From the NCBI RefSeq assembly GCF_019049255.1, contig NZ_JAGMUJ010000191.1, positions 152,657 through 216,656 on the forward strand: a DNA stretch of 64,000 nt, written 5' to 3'. A program made the translations under genes and the position numbers. This stretch comes from Streptomyces sp. AC558_RSS880 (lineage in GTDB: Bacteria > Actinomycetota > Actinomycetes > Streptomycetales > Streptomycetaceae). The notes beneath the pieces are model-generated. The model made no database searches, was not told where the DNA came from, and was given only the letters and a program-made list of their open reading frames with translations. This document shows, piece after piece, positions 36,073 to 45,113 of the stretch (positions are counted from its first letter, which is position 1; every line of letters begins with the position of its first letter).

Positions 36073-38712
36073 GTGGTTGCGGACCACTACCATCGTGGGG
36101 TGACAGCCGGAAGCGACACGGTGCTGGAACTGCTGCCGATGGTGTTCGCCGCCCCGGGGGAGGCGCTGGCGAGGGCGGAAGAGGTGCTGGGCGACCGTCC
36201 GCCGCCCCTGCACGCCTCCGTCGCCCATCAGGTGATCGGCATCTGGCAGCGGGACTTCGGCGACATGCGGCTGGCCCTGGCGCATCTGCGCCGGGCCCGG
36301 GCCTGGGCGGCGCGCGCGGACTCGGCCGAGCGCGAGGCCGACGTCCTCGCCACGCTCGGGGTCGCGCTGGTGCACGCGGGGCGCACCCGGCAGGGCATGG
36401 ACGCGCTGGGGCGCGGCGTCGAGCGCGGCACCGGGCACACCCGCGCGCGGGTGCTGTTCCGCCGGGCGTACTCGTGGTGGGTGCTGGGCCATCACAAGGA
36501 GGCACTGGAGGACGTACGGCGGGCCATTCCCGTACTGCGGCAGGCCGACGACGTGATCTGGACGGCGCGGGCACTGACCCTGCGGGCGACGGTGCACCTG
36601 GCGCTGGGTTCGGTGGAGCGGGCGAACGCCGACTTCACGGCGGCCGAGGCGCTGTGGGACACCACCGGCCAGGAGCACGACAAGGCGGACGCGGTGGAGA
36701 GCCGGGGGCTGGCCGCGTTCCGCGCGGGCGACGTCCCGGCGGCGCTGCGGCTGCTCGACGAGGCGGAGGAGCGGTACGCCAAGCTCGGCACGCCGACGTT
36801 CATGCTGAACATCCGGCGCTGCGAGGTGCTGATGGCGGCCGGTCTCGCCGCGGAGGCACTGGCCGAGGCGGACGCGGCGCTGCGGGCGCTGGACGGGATC
36901 GGCGGGCAGTCCACGCGCAGGGCGGAGCTGCTGCTGGCCGCCGCGCGGGCGGCCCGGCTGGCCGACGAGCCGGGGACCGCGATCGCCCGCGCGGCGCTCG
37001 CGGTGCGGCTGTTCGCGGGGCAGCGGCGCACCTGGTGGGAGACGCACGCGCGGCTGGTGCTGATCGGGGCCCGGCACGCGGCCGGGCGCGGTTCGGGCCG
37101 GCTGGTCGCGGACGCGGCGGCGGTGGCGGAGAAGCTGGCCGCGCTCGGTGCCCCGGCCGCCCCGGAGGCGTCCCTGCTCGCCGGCCGGATCGCGCTGGAG
37201 CTGGGCTGGACGGCGGACGCGGAGCGGCATCTCGCGGTCGCCGCGCGGAGCAGACACGGCGGGCCGCCGCTCGCGCGGATGACGGGCTGGGCGGCGCAGG
37301 CGCTGCGCGCCCGGGCCGCCGGTTCCGCGCGGGGCGTGCTGGAGGCCTGCCGGCGCGGTCTCGACGTGCTCGACGACCACCGGATGACGCTGGGCGCCTC
37401 GGAGCTGCGGGCCCGCGCCACCGCGCAGGGCGCGGAGCTGGCCGCGCTCGCGCAGAAGGCCAGTCTGGTCTCGGGCGGGCCACGGCGGCTGCTGGTGTGG
37501 AGCGAACGCTGGCGGGCCACCGCGCTGTCCGCACCGCCCACCCGGCCGCCCGCCGACCCGGCGCTGCTCAGCGGCATGACCGCCTACCGGGAGATCGCCG
37601 CCCGCGCGGAGGAGGCCCGCATGGAGGGCAGGCCCGTGCCGGCGCTGGAGCGGGAACAGCGGCGGCTGGAGCGGGAGATCCGTTCCCGGACGCTGCACAT
37701 GCGCGGCGAGGCCCCCGGCGACGAGGACGGCTTCGACGTCGGCCGGCTGCTCGCGCGGCTGGGCGACAGCGACGACGGACAGCTGGTGGAACTGGCCGTG
37801 CTCGACGGACGGGTGCAGGTGCTGCTGTGCGGGCAGGGCAGGGTGCGGCGGTTCGAGGCCGGGCTGCTGGCGGCGGCGGAGACCGAGGCCGAGCACGTGC
37901 AGGCGGGGCTGCGGCGGCTGGCCCATCCGGGGGCGCAGGCGCGGCTGCCGGTGGTGGAGGCCGCGGGCCGCCGGCTGGAGGAGCTGCTGCTCGGTCCGGC
38001 CGCGGCACATCTCGGTGACGGCCCGGTGGTGATCGTGCCGCCGGGACGGCTGCACCGGGTGCCGTGGGCGCTGCTGCCCTCGCTGCGGGAGCGGGTGCTG
38101 AGCGTGTCGCCGTCGGCGAGCAGCTGGCTGCGCGCGAAGGAGACGGCGCCGCCGCCCGGGGAACGCCAGGTGCTGGTGCGCGGTCCGGGTCTCGCGACGG
38201 GTGGCGCGGAGGTGCCCGAGCTGGCCGGCCGCTACGGCGGTGCGACCGTCCTGGAGTACGACGACGCGACGGTGCCGCGCGTGCTGCGGGAGCTGGACGG
38301 GGCGGGGCTGGCGCACATCGCCGCGCACGGCACGTTCCGTGCGGACGGCCCGCTGTTCTCGTCCCTGCGGATGGCCGACGGACCGCTGATCGTGCACGAC
38401 TTCGAGCGGCTGGACCGCAGCCCGTACCGCATCATCCTGTCCTGCTGCGACACCGCGCGGTTCGCCACGGTGGGCGCCGACGAACTCCTCGGTCTGGTCA
38501 CGGCGTTGCTGCCGCTGGGCACGGCGGGGGTGGTGGCGTGCAGCGCCCCCGTCAACGACGCGGCGGTCGTCCCCCTCATGGTGGCCCTCCACAAGGCCCT
38601 CGACACCGGCCTCTCCTTGGCGGAGGCCTTGCGCGATGCCCGTGCCGGCCTCCCGGCCGACGCGCTGCACCGGGCCACGGGCTGGGCCTTCACCGCCTTC
38701 GGGGCGGCGTGA
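36073..38712 (+). CDS. TPR-CHAT caspase-like protease
   Basis: An 879-residue protein. Residues about 20-500 are helical TPR-like repeats (ARVLFRRAYSWWVLGHHKEA; LTLRATVHLALGSVERANAD). A CHAT domain fills residues 580-879 with the catalytic pair His752 in AHIAAHGTF and Cys792 in IILSCCDTARF. CHAT proteins are clan CD cysteine proteases or scaffolds in conflict and cell-death systems. No signal peptide. The GTG at 36073 gives the longest frame; GTG at 36100 is possible. It is divergent from the subtilase-sigma operon, which makes a functional unit likely. Confidence 0.88.
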   Translation: MVADHYHRGVTAGSDTVLELLPMVFAAPGEALARAEEVLGDRPPPLHASVAHQVIGIWQRDFGDMRLALAHLRRARAWAARADSAEREADVLATLGVALVHAGRTRQGMDALGRGVERGTGHTRARVLFRRAYSWWVLGHHKEALEDVRRAIPVLRQADDVIWTARALTLRATVHLALGSVERANADFTAAEALWDTTGQEHDKADAVESRGLAAFRAGDVPAALRLLDEAEERYAKLGTPTFMLNIRRCEVLMAAGLAAEALAEADAALRALDGIGGQSTRRAELLLAAARAARLADEPGTAIARAALAVRLFAGQRRTWWETHARLVLIGARHAAGRGSGRLVADAAAVAEKLAALGAPAAPEASLLAGRIALELGWTADAERHLAVAARSRHGGPPLARMTGWAAQALRARAAGSARGVLEACRRGLDVLDDHRMTLGASELRARATAQGAELAALAQKASLVSGGPRRLLVWSERWRATALSAPPTRPPADPALLSGMTAYREIAARAEEARMEGRPVPALEREQRRLEREIRSRTLHMRGEAPGDEDGFDVGRLLARLGDSDDGQLVELAVLDGRVQVLLCGQGRVRRFEAGLLAAAETEAEHVQAGLRRLAHPGAQARLPVVEAAGRRLEELLLGPAAAHLGDGPVVIVPPGRLHRVPWALLPSLRERVLSVSPSASSWLRAKETAPPPGERQVLVRGPGLATGGAEVPELAGRYGGATVLEYDDATVPRVLRELDGAGLAHIAAHGTFRADGPLFSSLRMADGPLIVHDFERLDRSPYRIILSCCDTARFATVGADELLGLVTALLPLGTAGVVACSAPVNDAAVVPLMVALHKALDTGLSLAEALRDARAGLPADALHRATGWAFTAFGAA

Positions 38713-38723
38713 CCCCGCCGTGG

Positions 38724-38768
38724 GCGGCTGCGGGTGGCCGGTGGCTGGTCGCGCCCACCCGCAGCCGC
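38724..38768. terminator. Bidirectional terminator, CHAT / LuxR-ATPase
   Basis: A perfect 14-bp stem GCGGCTGCGGGTGG / CCACCCGCAGCCGC with a 17-nt loop, between the convergent CHAT and LuxR genes. Confidence 0.82.
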
Positions 38769-38770
38769 TG

Positions 38771-40474
38771 TCAGGCGATCTGCCGGGGCACGGTGGCGCC
38801 CAGCCGGGTGTACGCCCCGTACAGGTGATTTCCGACCGTGCGAACGGAAAGGGTGAGGCGTTCCGCGATCTGGCGGTTGCTCAGCCCCTCCGCGGCCAGC
38901 GTGACGATCTGCCGTTGGCGTGCGGTGAGTTCACCGAAGGCAAGGCCCGCGAGCGCCGGCGTGCGGGCGTCCTCGCAGCGGCGGGCGAGAGCGGCCGCAC
39001 GCGTGCGCGCGGTGCGGGCGGCGTGCGGTTCCCGGTGGGCGGAGACGGCCTGCGCGTGCGCCTCCGCGGCGAACAGCAGGAAGCCCCGCCGCTCGAACTC
39101 CTCGCCCACCCGGTCCAGTGCGGGCCCGTCGGCCCGCGCGAGGGCGTCGGCGTGGTCGGCGAAGACGCCGGTGAGCCGGCCGGCGGCCCGTTCGGGGGTG
39201 CCGAGGCGTACGGCGTCGTACGGGTCGCCGTACGCCTCCGGGGTCCCCTCCGCGAGGGTGAGTTCGGTGCGGCAGGCCGGGTCGGCGGGGGCGGTGCGCA
39301 GGCCCTCGCGCGCCCATGCGGCCGCCTCCCGCAGTGCGCCGCGCAGCCGCGCGTACCGGGCGCGCAGGGCCGCGTACCCGGCCGGGACCGGCGCCCCCTC
39401 GCCCACCAGCCAGTCTCCGACGGGGGCCGGGACCGCCGCCACGTCGGCCCGTCCGATCCGCCGGGTCAGTTCCGCCGACTCGGCCTCCAGGGCGGGGGCG
39501 CAGTCCCCGGATGTGCGGGCGAGCCGGCGGGCGCGCAGCCGGCCGGCGGCGGCTCGGAGGAGCGGGCCGTGCAGGGGGTGGGCGAGGCGGACACCGCCGT
39601 GGTCGTCGACGTGGACCAGGCCCGCGGTCTCCAGGCGTTCCAGGACGGTGAGGTCGAGGTCGTCGCCGTCGAGCGGCAGGGGTTCGGCGAAGGCGAGGCG
39701 GTCGAGCGTCTCGCGCTCCTCGGGGCGGGCGCGGTCCAGGAGGTGGGCGGTGCGTTCGCGTACGGCCGGGGTCAGGGGCAGCGGGCCGCGCCATTCCCAG
39801 GTGCCCGGTGCCCCGGTGGGCCGGCCGTGTTCGCGTACCGCGTCCAGGAGGTCCCGCAGCAGCCGCAGATCCCCGTCGCACAGCCGGTGCAGCCGGTTCG
39901 CGGTGAGCGGCTCCGGGGTGGGGTCCGTGCCCGCCGCGAGCAGTCGCGCGGTGTCCTCCCGGGGCAGCGGCGGCAGGGCGAGCCGGGGCAGCAGTTCCCC
40001 GGTCCACAGCCGGGACACGGCGGCGGGCACCGGCTCGCCGTCGGCGACGACGACCAGCAGCCGGGTGCGTCCGTGCACGGCGAGCTGGTGGAGCAGGGCG
40101 GCGGAGGCGTCGTCGAGCAGATGGGCGTCGTCGACGAACAGCGTGCGCACACCGGAGAGCTGCCGCAGGGCGTGGTGCAGGGTGACGGGTTCGGGCAGCA
40201 GCGGGGCGAAGGCGGCGAAGGGCAGGTGCCGGGTCCCCGGCGTCCCGGTGACACGGGCGCAGTCGGTGCCCCGCACCGCCTCGGTGACGAGCCGGGTCTT
40301 GCCCCGTCCCGCCGGTCCGGTCACCACGAGCCCGCGCCCCGGGCCGGTCAGCGAGCGCCGTACCAGGTCGAGTTCGTCCTCCCGGCCGGTGAACGGCCAG
40401 GGCGGCCGAAGGGTCGTCGCCTCCTTCCCGTTCGGCTCGTACGGCCCGGTGGCATCCCGTCGCGAAGTCGTCAC
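38771..40474 (-). CDS. LuxR regulator with N-terminal ATPase
   Basis: ATP-sensing transcription factor of 567 residues from the GTG. P-loop GPAGRGKTRLV near residue 55, Walker B LFVDDAHLLDD near 115, a helical middle part, and a C-terminal LuxR helix-turn-helix LTARQRQIVTLAAEGLSNRQ. It is shorter than classic LAL regulators (about 900) because the middle TPR part is reduced. No ribosome binding site is clear: GTG at 40474 is preferred, a TTG at 40498 adds eight residues, and a leaderless message is possible. It is divergent from the metzincin-like gene and convergent with CHAT. Confidence 0.82.
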   Translation of the reverse strand: MTTSRRDATGPYEPNGKEATTLRPPWPFTGREDELDLVRRSLTGPGRGLVVTGPAGRGKTRLVTEAVRGTDCARVTGTPGTRHLPFAAFAPLLPEPVTLHHALRQLSGVRTLFVDDAHLLDDASAALLHQLAVHGRTRLLVVVADGEPVPAAVSRLWTGELLPRLALPPLPREDTARLLAAGTDPTPEPLTANRLHRLCDGDLRLLRDLLDAVREHGRPTGAPGTWEWRGPLPLTPAVRERTAHLLDRARPEERETLDRLAFAEPLPLDGDDLDLTVLERLETAGLVHVDDHGGVRLAHPLHGPLLRAAAGRLRARRLARTSGDCAPALEAESAELTRRIGRADVAAVPAPVGDWLVGEGAPVPAGYAALRARYARLRGALREAAAWAREGLRTAPADPACRTELTLAEGTPEAYGDPYDAVRLGTPERAAGRLTGVFADHADALARADGPALDRVGEEFERRGFLLFAAEAHAQAVSAHREPHAARTARTRAAALARRCEDARTPALAGLAFGELTARQRQIVTLAAEGLSNRQIAERLTLSVRTVGNHLYGAYTRLGATVPRQIA

Positions 40475-40569
40475 GAGAACAGGAGCACGGCTACTCAAGC
40501 CTGATACAGGGCCACTTGAGCAGACCCCGACTCAGGCGCCCGGCCGCACCGCACGGCAGTCTGTGATCC

Positions 40570-41652
40570 ATGACCGCCCGCCACTGCTCGCTGCCGCCGC
40601 AGCCGGCCCCCGCGTATCCGCCGGGCCTGGCCGCCGAGCGGCTCGGCGCGCTGATCGGCGGGCGGCGGCTGTGGGTCAACGGCACCGTGCTGCACTACTG
40701 CTTCTCCGGCGACACCGCGGGGTCGGAGATCGCCGTTCCCGGAACCGGGCGGACCCGGTGGGTTTCGTGGGGCGGGGCCGAGGAGCAGCAGGACGTCGTG
40801 CGCGAGTGCTTCGAGGAGTGGCGGGGGCTCGGGCTGGGCCTGACGTTCACCGAGGTCCGCGACCGCACCGAGGCGGAGCTGCGCATCGGGTTCCAGCTCG
40901 GTGACGGCACCTGGTCGGCCGTGGGCAGGGACGCTCTCCGCGTCGGTGTGCACGAGCGCACCATGAACTTCGGCTGGGACCTGACCGCGCCGGGGGAACG
41001 CGCCACCGCCCTGCACCAGATCGGGCACGCGCTGGGCATGCTGCACGAGCACCAGAGCCCGTACGCCGGTATCCACTGGGACGACGAGGCCGTGTACGCC
41101 GAGCTGGCGGGCCCGCCGAACCACTGGAGCCGGGACAGGACCTACCACAACATCCTGCGCAGGCTCGGCCCGGACGAGGTCAACGGCTCCGTCTGGGACC
41201 CGCAGTCGATCATGCAGTACGCGTTGCCGCCGGGGCTGATCCTGGAGCCGGAGCAGTACCACGGGGGTGTGTACCCTCCCGGCACCCTCTCCCCCGCCGA
41301 CAAGGAGTTCGTGCTCCGCCGGTACCCGCCGGCCGATCCGCCGCGGCCACCCCCGCTGGTGCCGTTCCGTTCGGTGCCGCTGGGTCTGGGCCCCGGTGAG
41401 CAGGCGGACTTCCGTATCGATCCGCCGGAGACCCGCGACTACACGGTGGGCACCTTCGGCGAGGCCGACCGGGTCGTCGTGCTCTTCGAGGAGCGGGACG
41501 GGGAGCCCCGCTTCCTCGCCGGCCACGACGACGGGGGAACCGCGCACAACGCGGCCATCGCGGCCCGGCTGGTCAAGGGCCGCCGCTATTACGTCCGTGT
41601 CCGCCTGTACTCCGCGTGGGGTCCGGGCGAGACGGCGGTCATGTGCTGGTGA
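40570..41652 (+). CDS. Metzincin-like protein with HQxxH motif
   Basis: A 360-residue protein resembling astacin/matrixin zinc proteases: zinc site ALHQIGHALGMLHEHQSP (His149, His153, His159) and Met-turn SIMQYALPP (Met215). The catalytic glutamate of HExxH is a glutamine here (Gln150), so proteolysis should be lost or very weak. There is no signal peptide, unusual for the family. Residues 270-360 form a beta-rich domain resembling pre-peptidase C-terminal domains (DYTVGTFGEADRVVVLFEER). Possibly a binding protein or an inactive decoy. Divergent from the LuxR-ATPase. Confidence 0.82.
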   Translation: MTARHCSLPPQPAPAYPPGLAAERLGALIGGRRLWVNGTVLHYCFSGDTAGSEIAVPGTGRTRWVSWGGAEEQQDVVRECFEEWRGLGLGLTFTEVRDRTEAELRIGFQLGDGTWSAVGRDALRVGVHERTMNFGWDLTAPGERATALHQIGHALGMLHEHQSPYAGIHWDDEAVYAELAGPPNHWSRDRTYHNILRRLGPDEVNGSVWDPQSIMQYALPPGLILEPEQYHGGVYPPGTLSPADKEFVLRRYPPADPPRPPPLVPFRSVPLGLGPGEQADFRIDPPETRDYTVGTFGEADRVVVLFEERDGEPRFLAGHDDGGTAHNAAIAARLVKGRRYYVRVRLYSAWGPGETAVMCW

Positions 41653-41707
41653 CGGCACACGACGGCCGCCCGCGGGGATCCGAGCCACAGTCCGGCGCCG
41701 GGGGAGC

Positions 41708-41749
41708 GGCCGGGGACGTCGCCTTCGGGGGAGGGCGGCGTCCCCGGCC
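41708..41749 (+). terminator. Terminator of the metzincin-like gene
   Basis: GGCCGGGGACGTCGCC pairs with GGCGGCGTCCCCGGCC (16 bp, one G-T wobble) around a 10-nt loop, 55 bp after the stop codon. Confidence 0.88.
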
Positions 41750-42036
41750 CACGCCACGCCTGGTGTCCACACGGTATCCGTGCGGCCGGCGATGACCGCG
41801 GCCGAGCCCTGCGGCGAGGGGCGCACGGCATCGACGACGGGGTGTGCGGGAGGGTTCCGGCGGGCGTCGGCGGCAGCGAGGCCCCGCGTTGCGGGGCGTG
41901 CCGTGCGGGTGAAGAGTGGAATTACATCGGTCCCATATCGCCCGATTCACATGTCAATCTCTCCGCAGCGCCGCCCGCAAAAGGGCAGATCGCGTGAGAG
42001 GGACTCAATACGAGGCCAACCGCATCTGGAATCCTC
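41750..42036 (+). other. Promoter region of the repeat protein gene
   Basis: No gene is visible. From about 41915 the composition turns AT-richer (GGAATTACATCGGTCCCATA), as does the gene that follows, which suggests that the promoter and gene arrived together. No specific operator recognised. Confidence 0.45.
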
Positions 42037-43530
42037 ATGGCCACAACCACCCGGCGACATGTATCACGCGCTGTCAGCGCATCCGTCGTGGCTGCGACGC
42101 TCGCGTTTCCCGCAGGTCTGACGGCTGCCGCGGCAGCATCTCACGCCGGCGACGGAATCACGGCGGGAATACCCGCCCAGACAACGCCTCCTCCGGCCAC
42201 CCCGACGGCAGAGCCGACGCCCACGGAGCCTCCGCCGACGGAACCGACGGAACCGACGGGACCGACAGAACCAACGGGGCCGACGGAACCGACAGAGCCG
42301 ACGGAACCGGGCGACACCTCGCCGAGTGATACGCAGAAGACGGACGGAACACCGGACCCCGACCAATCACCCGAACCCGGGGAGGATTCGCCTCCGCCGA
42401 TGCCCGATCCCGTCACGGGCCAGGAGAAAGAAATTGAAAAAGTAACTGAAGAACTGAATCAGAAAATGACGGAAGCTCCTGAAGAACTGACGTCGAGCGT
42501 GACGCGACTGACTGACCTCCTGGAGACGGTGGGAGCCCCGGATGTGCCACCGCAGGAGAGGGAAGGAGTCATCGAGAGCGCACAGGACATCGCTGCCGCA
42601 CTGGATGTGATCAATGACCCCGGAACACCCGCCGAGGTGCGGGAAAAGCTGATCGGGGTCGTGAAACGGATGATTTCCGCGTTGGACGCGGTCAGCGACC
42701 CGAGCGTTCCGGCCGAGGAGCGGGCCGTGACCATCCTGACCGTGCAGAGGTGTACCTCCGTCCTGGACCTGATCGGCGCCTCCGGGACGCCGCAGGAGCC
42801 GAGGGAGCATCTGGTCAACAGCATCAACCAGGTGTACCAGGTCCTGGTGCCGGACGAAGGCTCGTACCCGGGTGAAAGCTCGGCGAAGAGGGGGAGCAGC
42901 GCCGCGCGGCAGCCCCGCCAGGACGCGGCGACGATAGGCGTGGCGCTGGAGACCACCGGCCGGTCCGAGACGTCCGAGGGGAATCGGATCGGTCTCGCGC
43001 AGACCGCGGACGAAGCCAGTTCCTCACTGCAGGACAGCAGCGATCCCACGGTGTCGGACGAGGACCGGGAAGAAGCTCGGAGAGAGGCGGACGAACAGCT
43101 CGCCCGGTTGAACGAGCAACTGAAGAAGGTCGCCCTGGCCCAGGGTCTGCCGGATGCGCCGCTCGGTGAGTCGGCCGAAGTCTGCACCAATGCCATCTTC
43201 GCATCCGTCTCCGAGCGCAGTCTCACCCAGGCCCTCGAGGAAATGATTCCCGCACGCTGGAACAGCGAAGGGGTGAAGGACTACTGGAAGGCCAGGGAAT
43301 CCGGGTCCGACGCCCTCGATGTCCAGGCCCAGTTGCAGAACAACACGTACGACAACGCCCCGATCGAAGTCGCACAGCTCATCACGGGGCTCGACCACGT
43401 CGTACCGGCGGACCAGCTGTTCGGCACCGTCGGCGTTCCGGGTCTTCACTGCCTGCAGTCGGCTCGGCACCTCGACCGGCAGGGGGTGGAGGCCGAGACA
43501 TGGCTCCAGATGGCCGAGGAGGAGGCGTAG
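42037..43530 (+). CDS. Secreted Pro/Thr-rich helical-repeat protein
   Basis: A 497-residue exported protein. The signal peptide ends near TAAAAASHA; residues 47-120 are a Thr-Pro-Glu repeat stalk (TEPTGPTEPTGPTEP); residues 130-275 hold about four imperfect 33-residue helical repeats with the core ALDxxxDPxxPAExRExx (for example VINDPGTPAEVREKLIGVV). The C-terminal 200 residues are helical with two cysteines. No catalytic motif and no wall-sorting signal seen; no family recognised. The stretch around 42420-42480 is AT-rich for this genome (GAAAGAAATTGAAAAAGTAA), a sign of recent acquisition. Confidence 0.75.
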   Translation: MATTTRRHVSRAVSASVVAATLAFPAGLTAAAAASHAGDGITAGIPAQTTPPPATPTAEPTPTEPPPTEPTEPTGPTEPTGPTEPTEPTEPGDTSPSDTQKTDGTPDPDQSPEPGEDSPPPMPDPVTGQEKEIEKVTEELNQKMTEAPEELTSSVTRLTDLLETVGAPDVPPQEREGVIESAQDIAAALDVINDPGTPAEVREKLIGVVKRMISALDAVSDPSVPAEERAVTILTVQRCTSVLDLIGASGTPQEPREHLVNSINQVYQVLVPDEGSYPGESSAKRGSSAARQPRQDAATIGVALETTGRSETSEGNRIGLAQTADEASSSLQDSSDPTVSDEDREEARREADEQLARLNEQLKKVALAQGLPDAPLGESAEVCTNAIFASVSERSLTQALEEMIPARWNSEGVKDYWKARESGSDALDVQAQLQNNTYDNAPIEVAQLITGLDHVVPADQLFGTVGVPGLHCLQSARHLDRQGVEAETWLQMAEEEA

Positions 43531-43543
43531 GGACTCGCCCCGG

Positions 43544-44983
43544 TCAGTCTCCGACCGCTCTCAGCAGTTCCGCGACGGGAACCGCCGTGTCGGCGTAAGC
43601 CGTCGAGACGTCATACCGTTCCACGTCCCTCCTCTCTTCCGAGCCCTCGACCCCGCCCTCGAAGTGGAACGACGAAATGGAATACATGGGAGTTCCTCCG
43701 GGGGACCAGACCGCCGTCACATAACGCGGCTTGCGCGTCACATTGACAAGATTGTTGTTGTGCCGCACCCTGCCGTGGTAATAGAGCTCTTCTCCACATT
43801 TTTCCGGAGGGCAGTAGTACCGGCCTTCCCTCTTGTCCCACGAGCGGTGTGCGCGCCGGAACTGAGTCACGTCGATTTTCCCCCGGTCCTTCCTCATGTA
43901 CGTGATCTGCAGGTCGACGTTTACCGTGTCGAACTCGGAATCCACCGGGATCTGGACCACGCGCTCCATGGCGTACTCCTGCCCGACGTCGAGCGAGTAA
44001 CCCGGGTGATAGAGACGCCCGCTGCTCACTTTGGTGAATCTCAACCGGTTGACGTAGCGTTCGGCGTCCTCCTCACGCTTCTCGTCCAGACTCGTTCTCC
44101 ACTCCTTGAGCCGGTCCTCGCCCCCAGAGGGTTCGGCGACCCTGCCGTACACGGTGAAGTTGTTGTTGATGATGTAGACCGGGATCCCTCCGTCGTTCTT
44201 CATGTAAAACTTCAGCGGGACGTGTACGAACGGATGCCTGGGGTCGGCCTGCGGCTCGCCGAATTCTGCCTTCAGGACGAAGTGCGTAGGTGCTGCCGCG
44301 GGCTGGTACATGGTTGAGTACGCCAGGCTCACGGCGGTCAGGACCGCTGTGGCGACCACTCCGGCCGCAAACGTCTTCGGTCGCGGGGTCCCCTCCCACG
44401 CCTTCTCCCGCACGAGGAGCCAGAGCGCCCACAGGGACCATCCCAGGAGAGGCATGAAAACCAGCAGATAAGGCGTGTATTCTTTTTCGTCGAACCATAT
44501 CAACAGCAGAAGACCGTCGGTGGCGAACGCGATAAGCACCCCCAGCAGGGCGACCGCCCCGGAAATTCTGTGCTGTCGCCTCCTCCAGTAGTCGAACATC
44601 GCGATCACCGCTGCGCCCTGCACCACAGCGGACAGAACAATCAGGGACCCGGTTATTCGTTGCGCGAAAGTGAGGGCGCCAAGGGCGTCCGGCCATCCGA
44701 TCACCATGTTCAGGACCATGGAAGCGAGCATTCCCGCCACCATCAGCACGAGGATCGTGCGCCTTCGCCCGGCGCGGTCGGGCCATTCCCCGCTGTCTCC
44801 CCCGCGCCAGTACACGGACGCCGGGTCCTCCAGGTCCATGTCCTTCGGATAACCGAGGCGACCGAGTATTTCCCGCAGCTGGGTCAGTGACCAGGCACCG
44901 CCCACCGTCTTACCGCCTACGACGACCCGGCGGAGCCCCCGGTGGTCCGGAGCCTCGACTATCACCCATGGACGGATACTCAT
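43544..44983 (-). CDS. Orphan membrane protein with extracytoplasmic domain
   Basis: A 479-residue protein, no family recognised. Residues 1-72 are a cytoplasmic segment (WSLTQLREILGRLGYP); five hydrophobic spans lie between 75 and 235; residues 240-479 form a beta-rich outer domain with NDGGIPVYIINNNFTVYG and paired cysteines in CPPEKCGEELYYHG. The stop lies 13 bp from that of the convergent repeat protein. It borders the integrative-element scar, and its somewhat lower GC content fits acquired DNA. Both convergent genes could be cargo of one insertion. Confidence 0.72.
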   Translation of the reverse strand: MSIRPWVIVEAPDHRGLRRVVVGGKTVGGAWSLTQLREILGRLGYPKDMDLEDPASVYWRGGDSGEWPDRAGRRRTILVLMVAGMLASMVLNMVIGWPDALGALTFAQRITGSLIVLSAVVQGAAVIAMFDYWRRRQHRISGAVALLGVLIAFATDGLLLLIWFDEKEYTPYLLVFMPLLGWSLWALWLLVREKAWEGTPRPKTFAAGVVATAVLTAVSLAYSTMYQPAAAPTHFVLKAEFGEPQADPRHPFVHVPLKFYMKNDGGIPVYIINNNFTVYGRVAEPSGGEDRLKEWRTSLDEKREEDAERYVNRLRFTKVSSGRLYHPGYSLDVGQEYAMERVVQIPVDSEFDTVNVDLQITYMRKDRGKIDVTQFRRAHRSWDKREGRYYCPPEKCGEELYYHGRVRHNNNLVNVTRKPRYVTAVWSPGGTPMYSISSFHFEGGVEGSEERRDVERYDVSTAYADTAVPVAELLRAVGD

Positions 44984-45055
44984 GGCCCCAGGCTCACGCC
45001 CGGGCCGGCACCCCGCATGCGGGGCTCCTCCGATCGGCGGCCCCAGAACGACCGA

Positions 45056-45087
45056 GGGCCCTGCCTCGCCGAAGCGAGACAGGGCCC
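45056..45087 (-). terminator. tRNA-type terminator hairpin
   Basis: GGGCCCTGCCTCG / CGAGACAGGGCCC, 13 bp with one mismatch and the loop CCGAAG. It lies 27 bp beyond the tRNA-Pro 3' end on the same (minus) strand, as expected for the native tRNA terminator. Confidence 0.75.
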
Positions 45088-45113
45088 CGAGCAGGGCCTG
45101 CTGCCCGTCGCAC

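Noticed and set aside
36058..38670. 870-codon minus-strand frame opposite the CHAT gene
   Set aside because: His/Arg/Gln-rich shadow; the plus-strand frame has TPR and CHAT motifs.
33440..38712. Type III-E CRISPR locus around the TPR-CHAT protein
   Set aside because: No CRISPR repeats, gRAMP or Csx30/Csx31 genes are seen anywhere in the window; only the TPR-CHAT plus sigma theme is shared.
42200..42320. Short tandem repeat CCGACGGAACCGACGG
   Set aside because: Encodes the Thr-Glu-Pro stalk of the secreted protein; a coding repeat, not a separate element.
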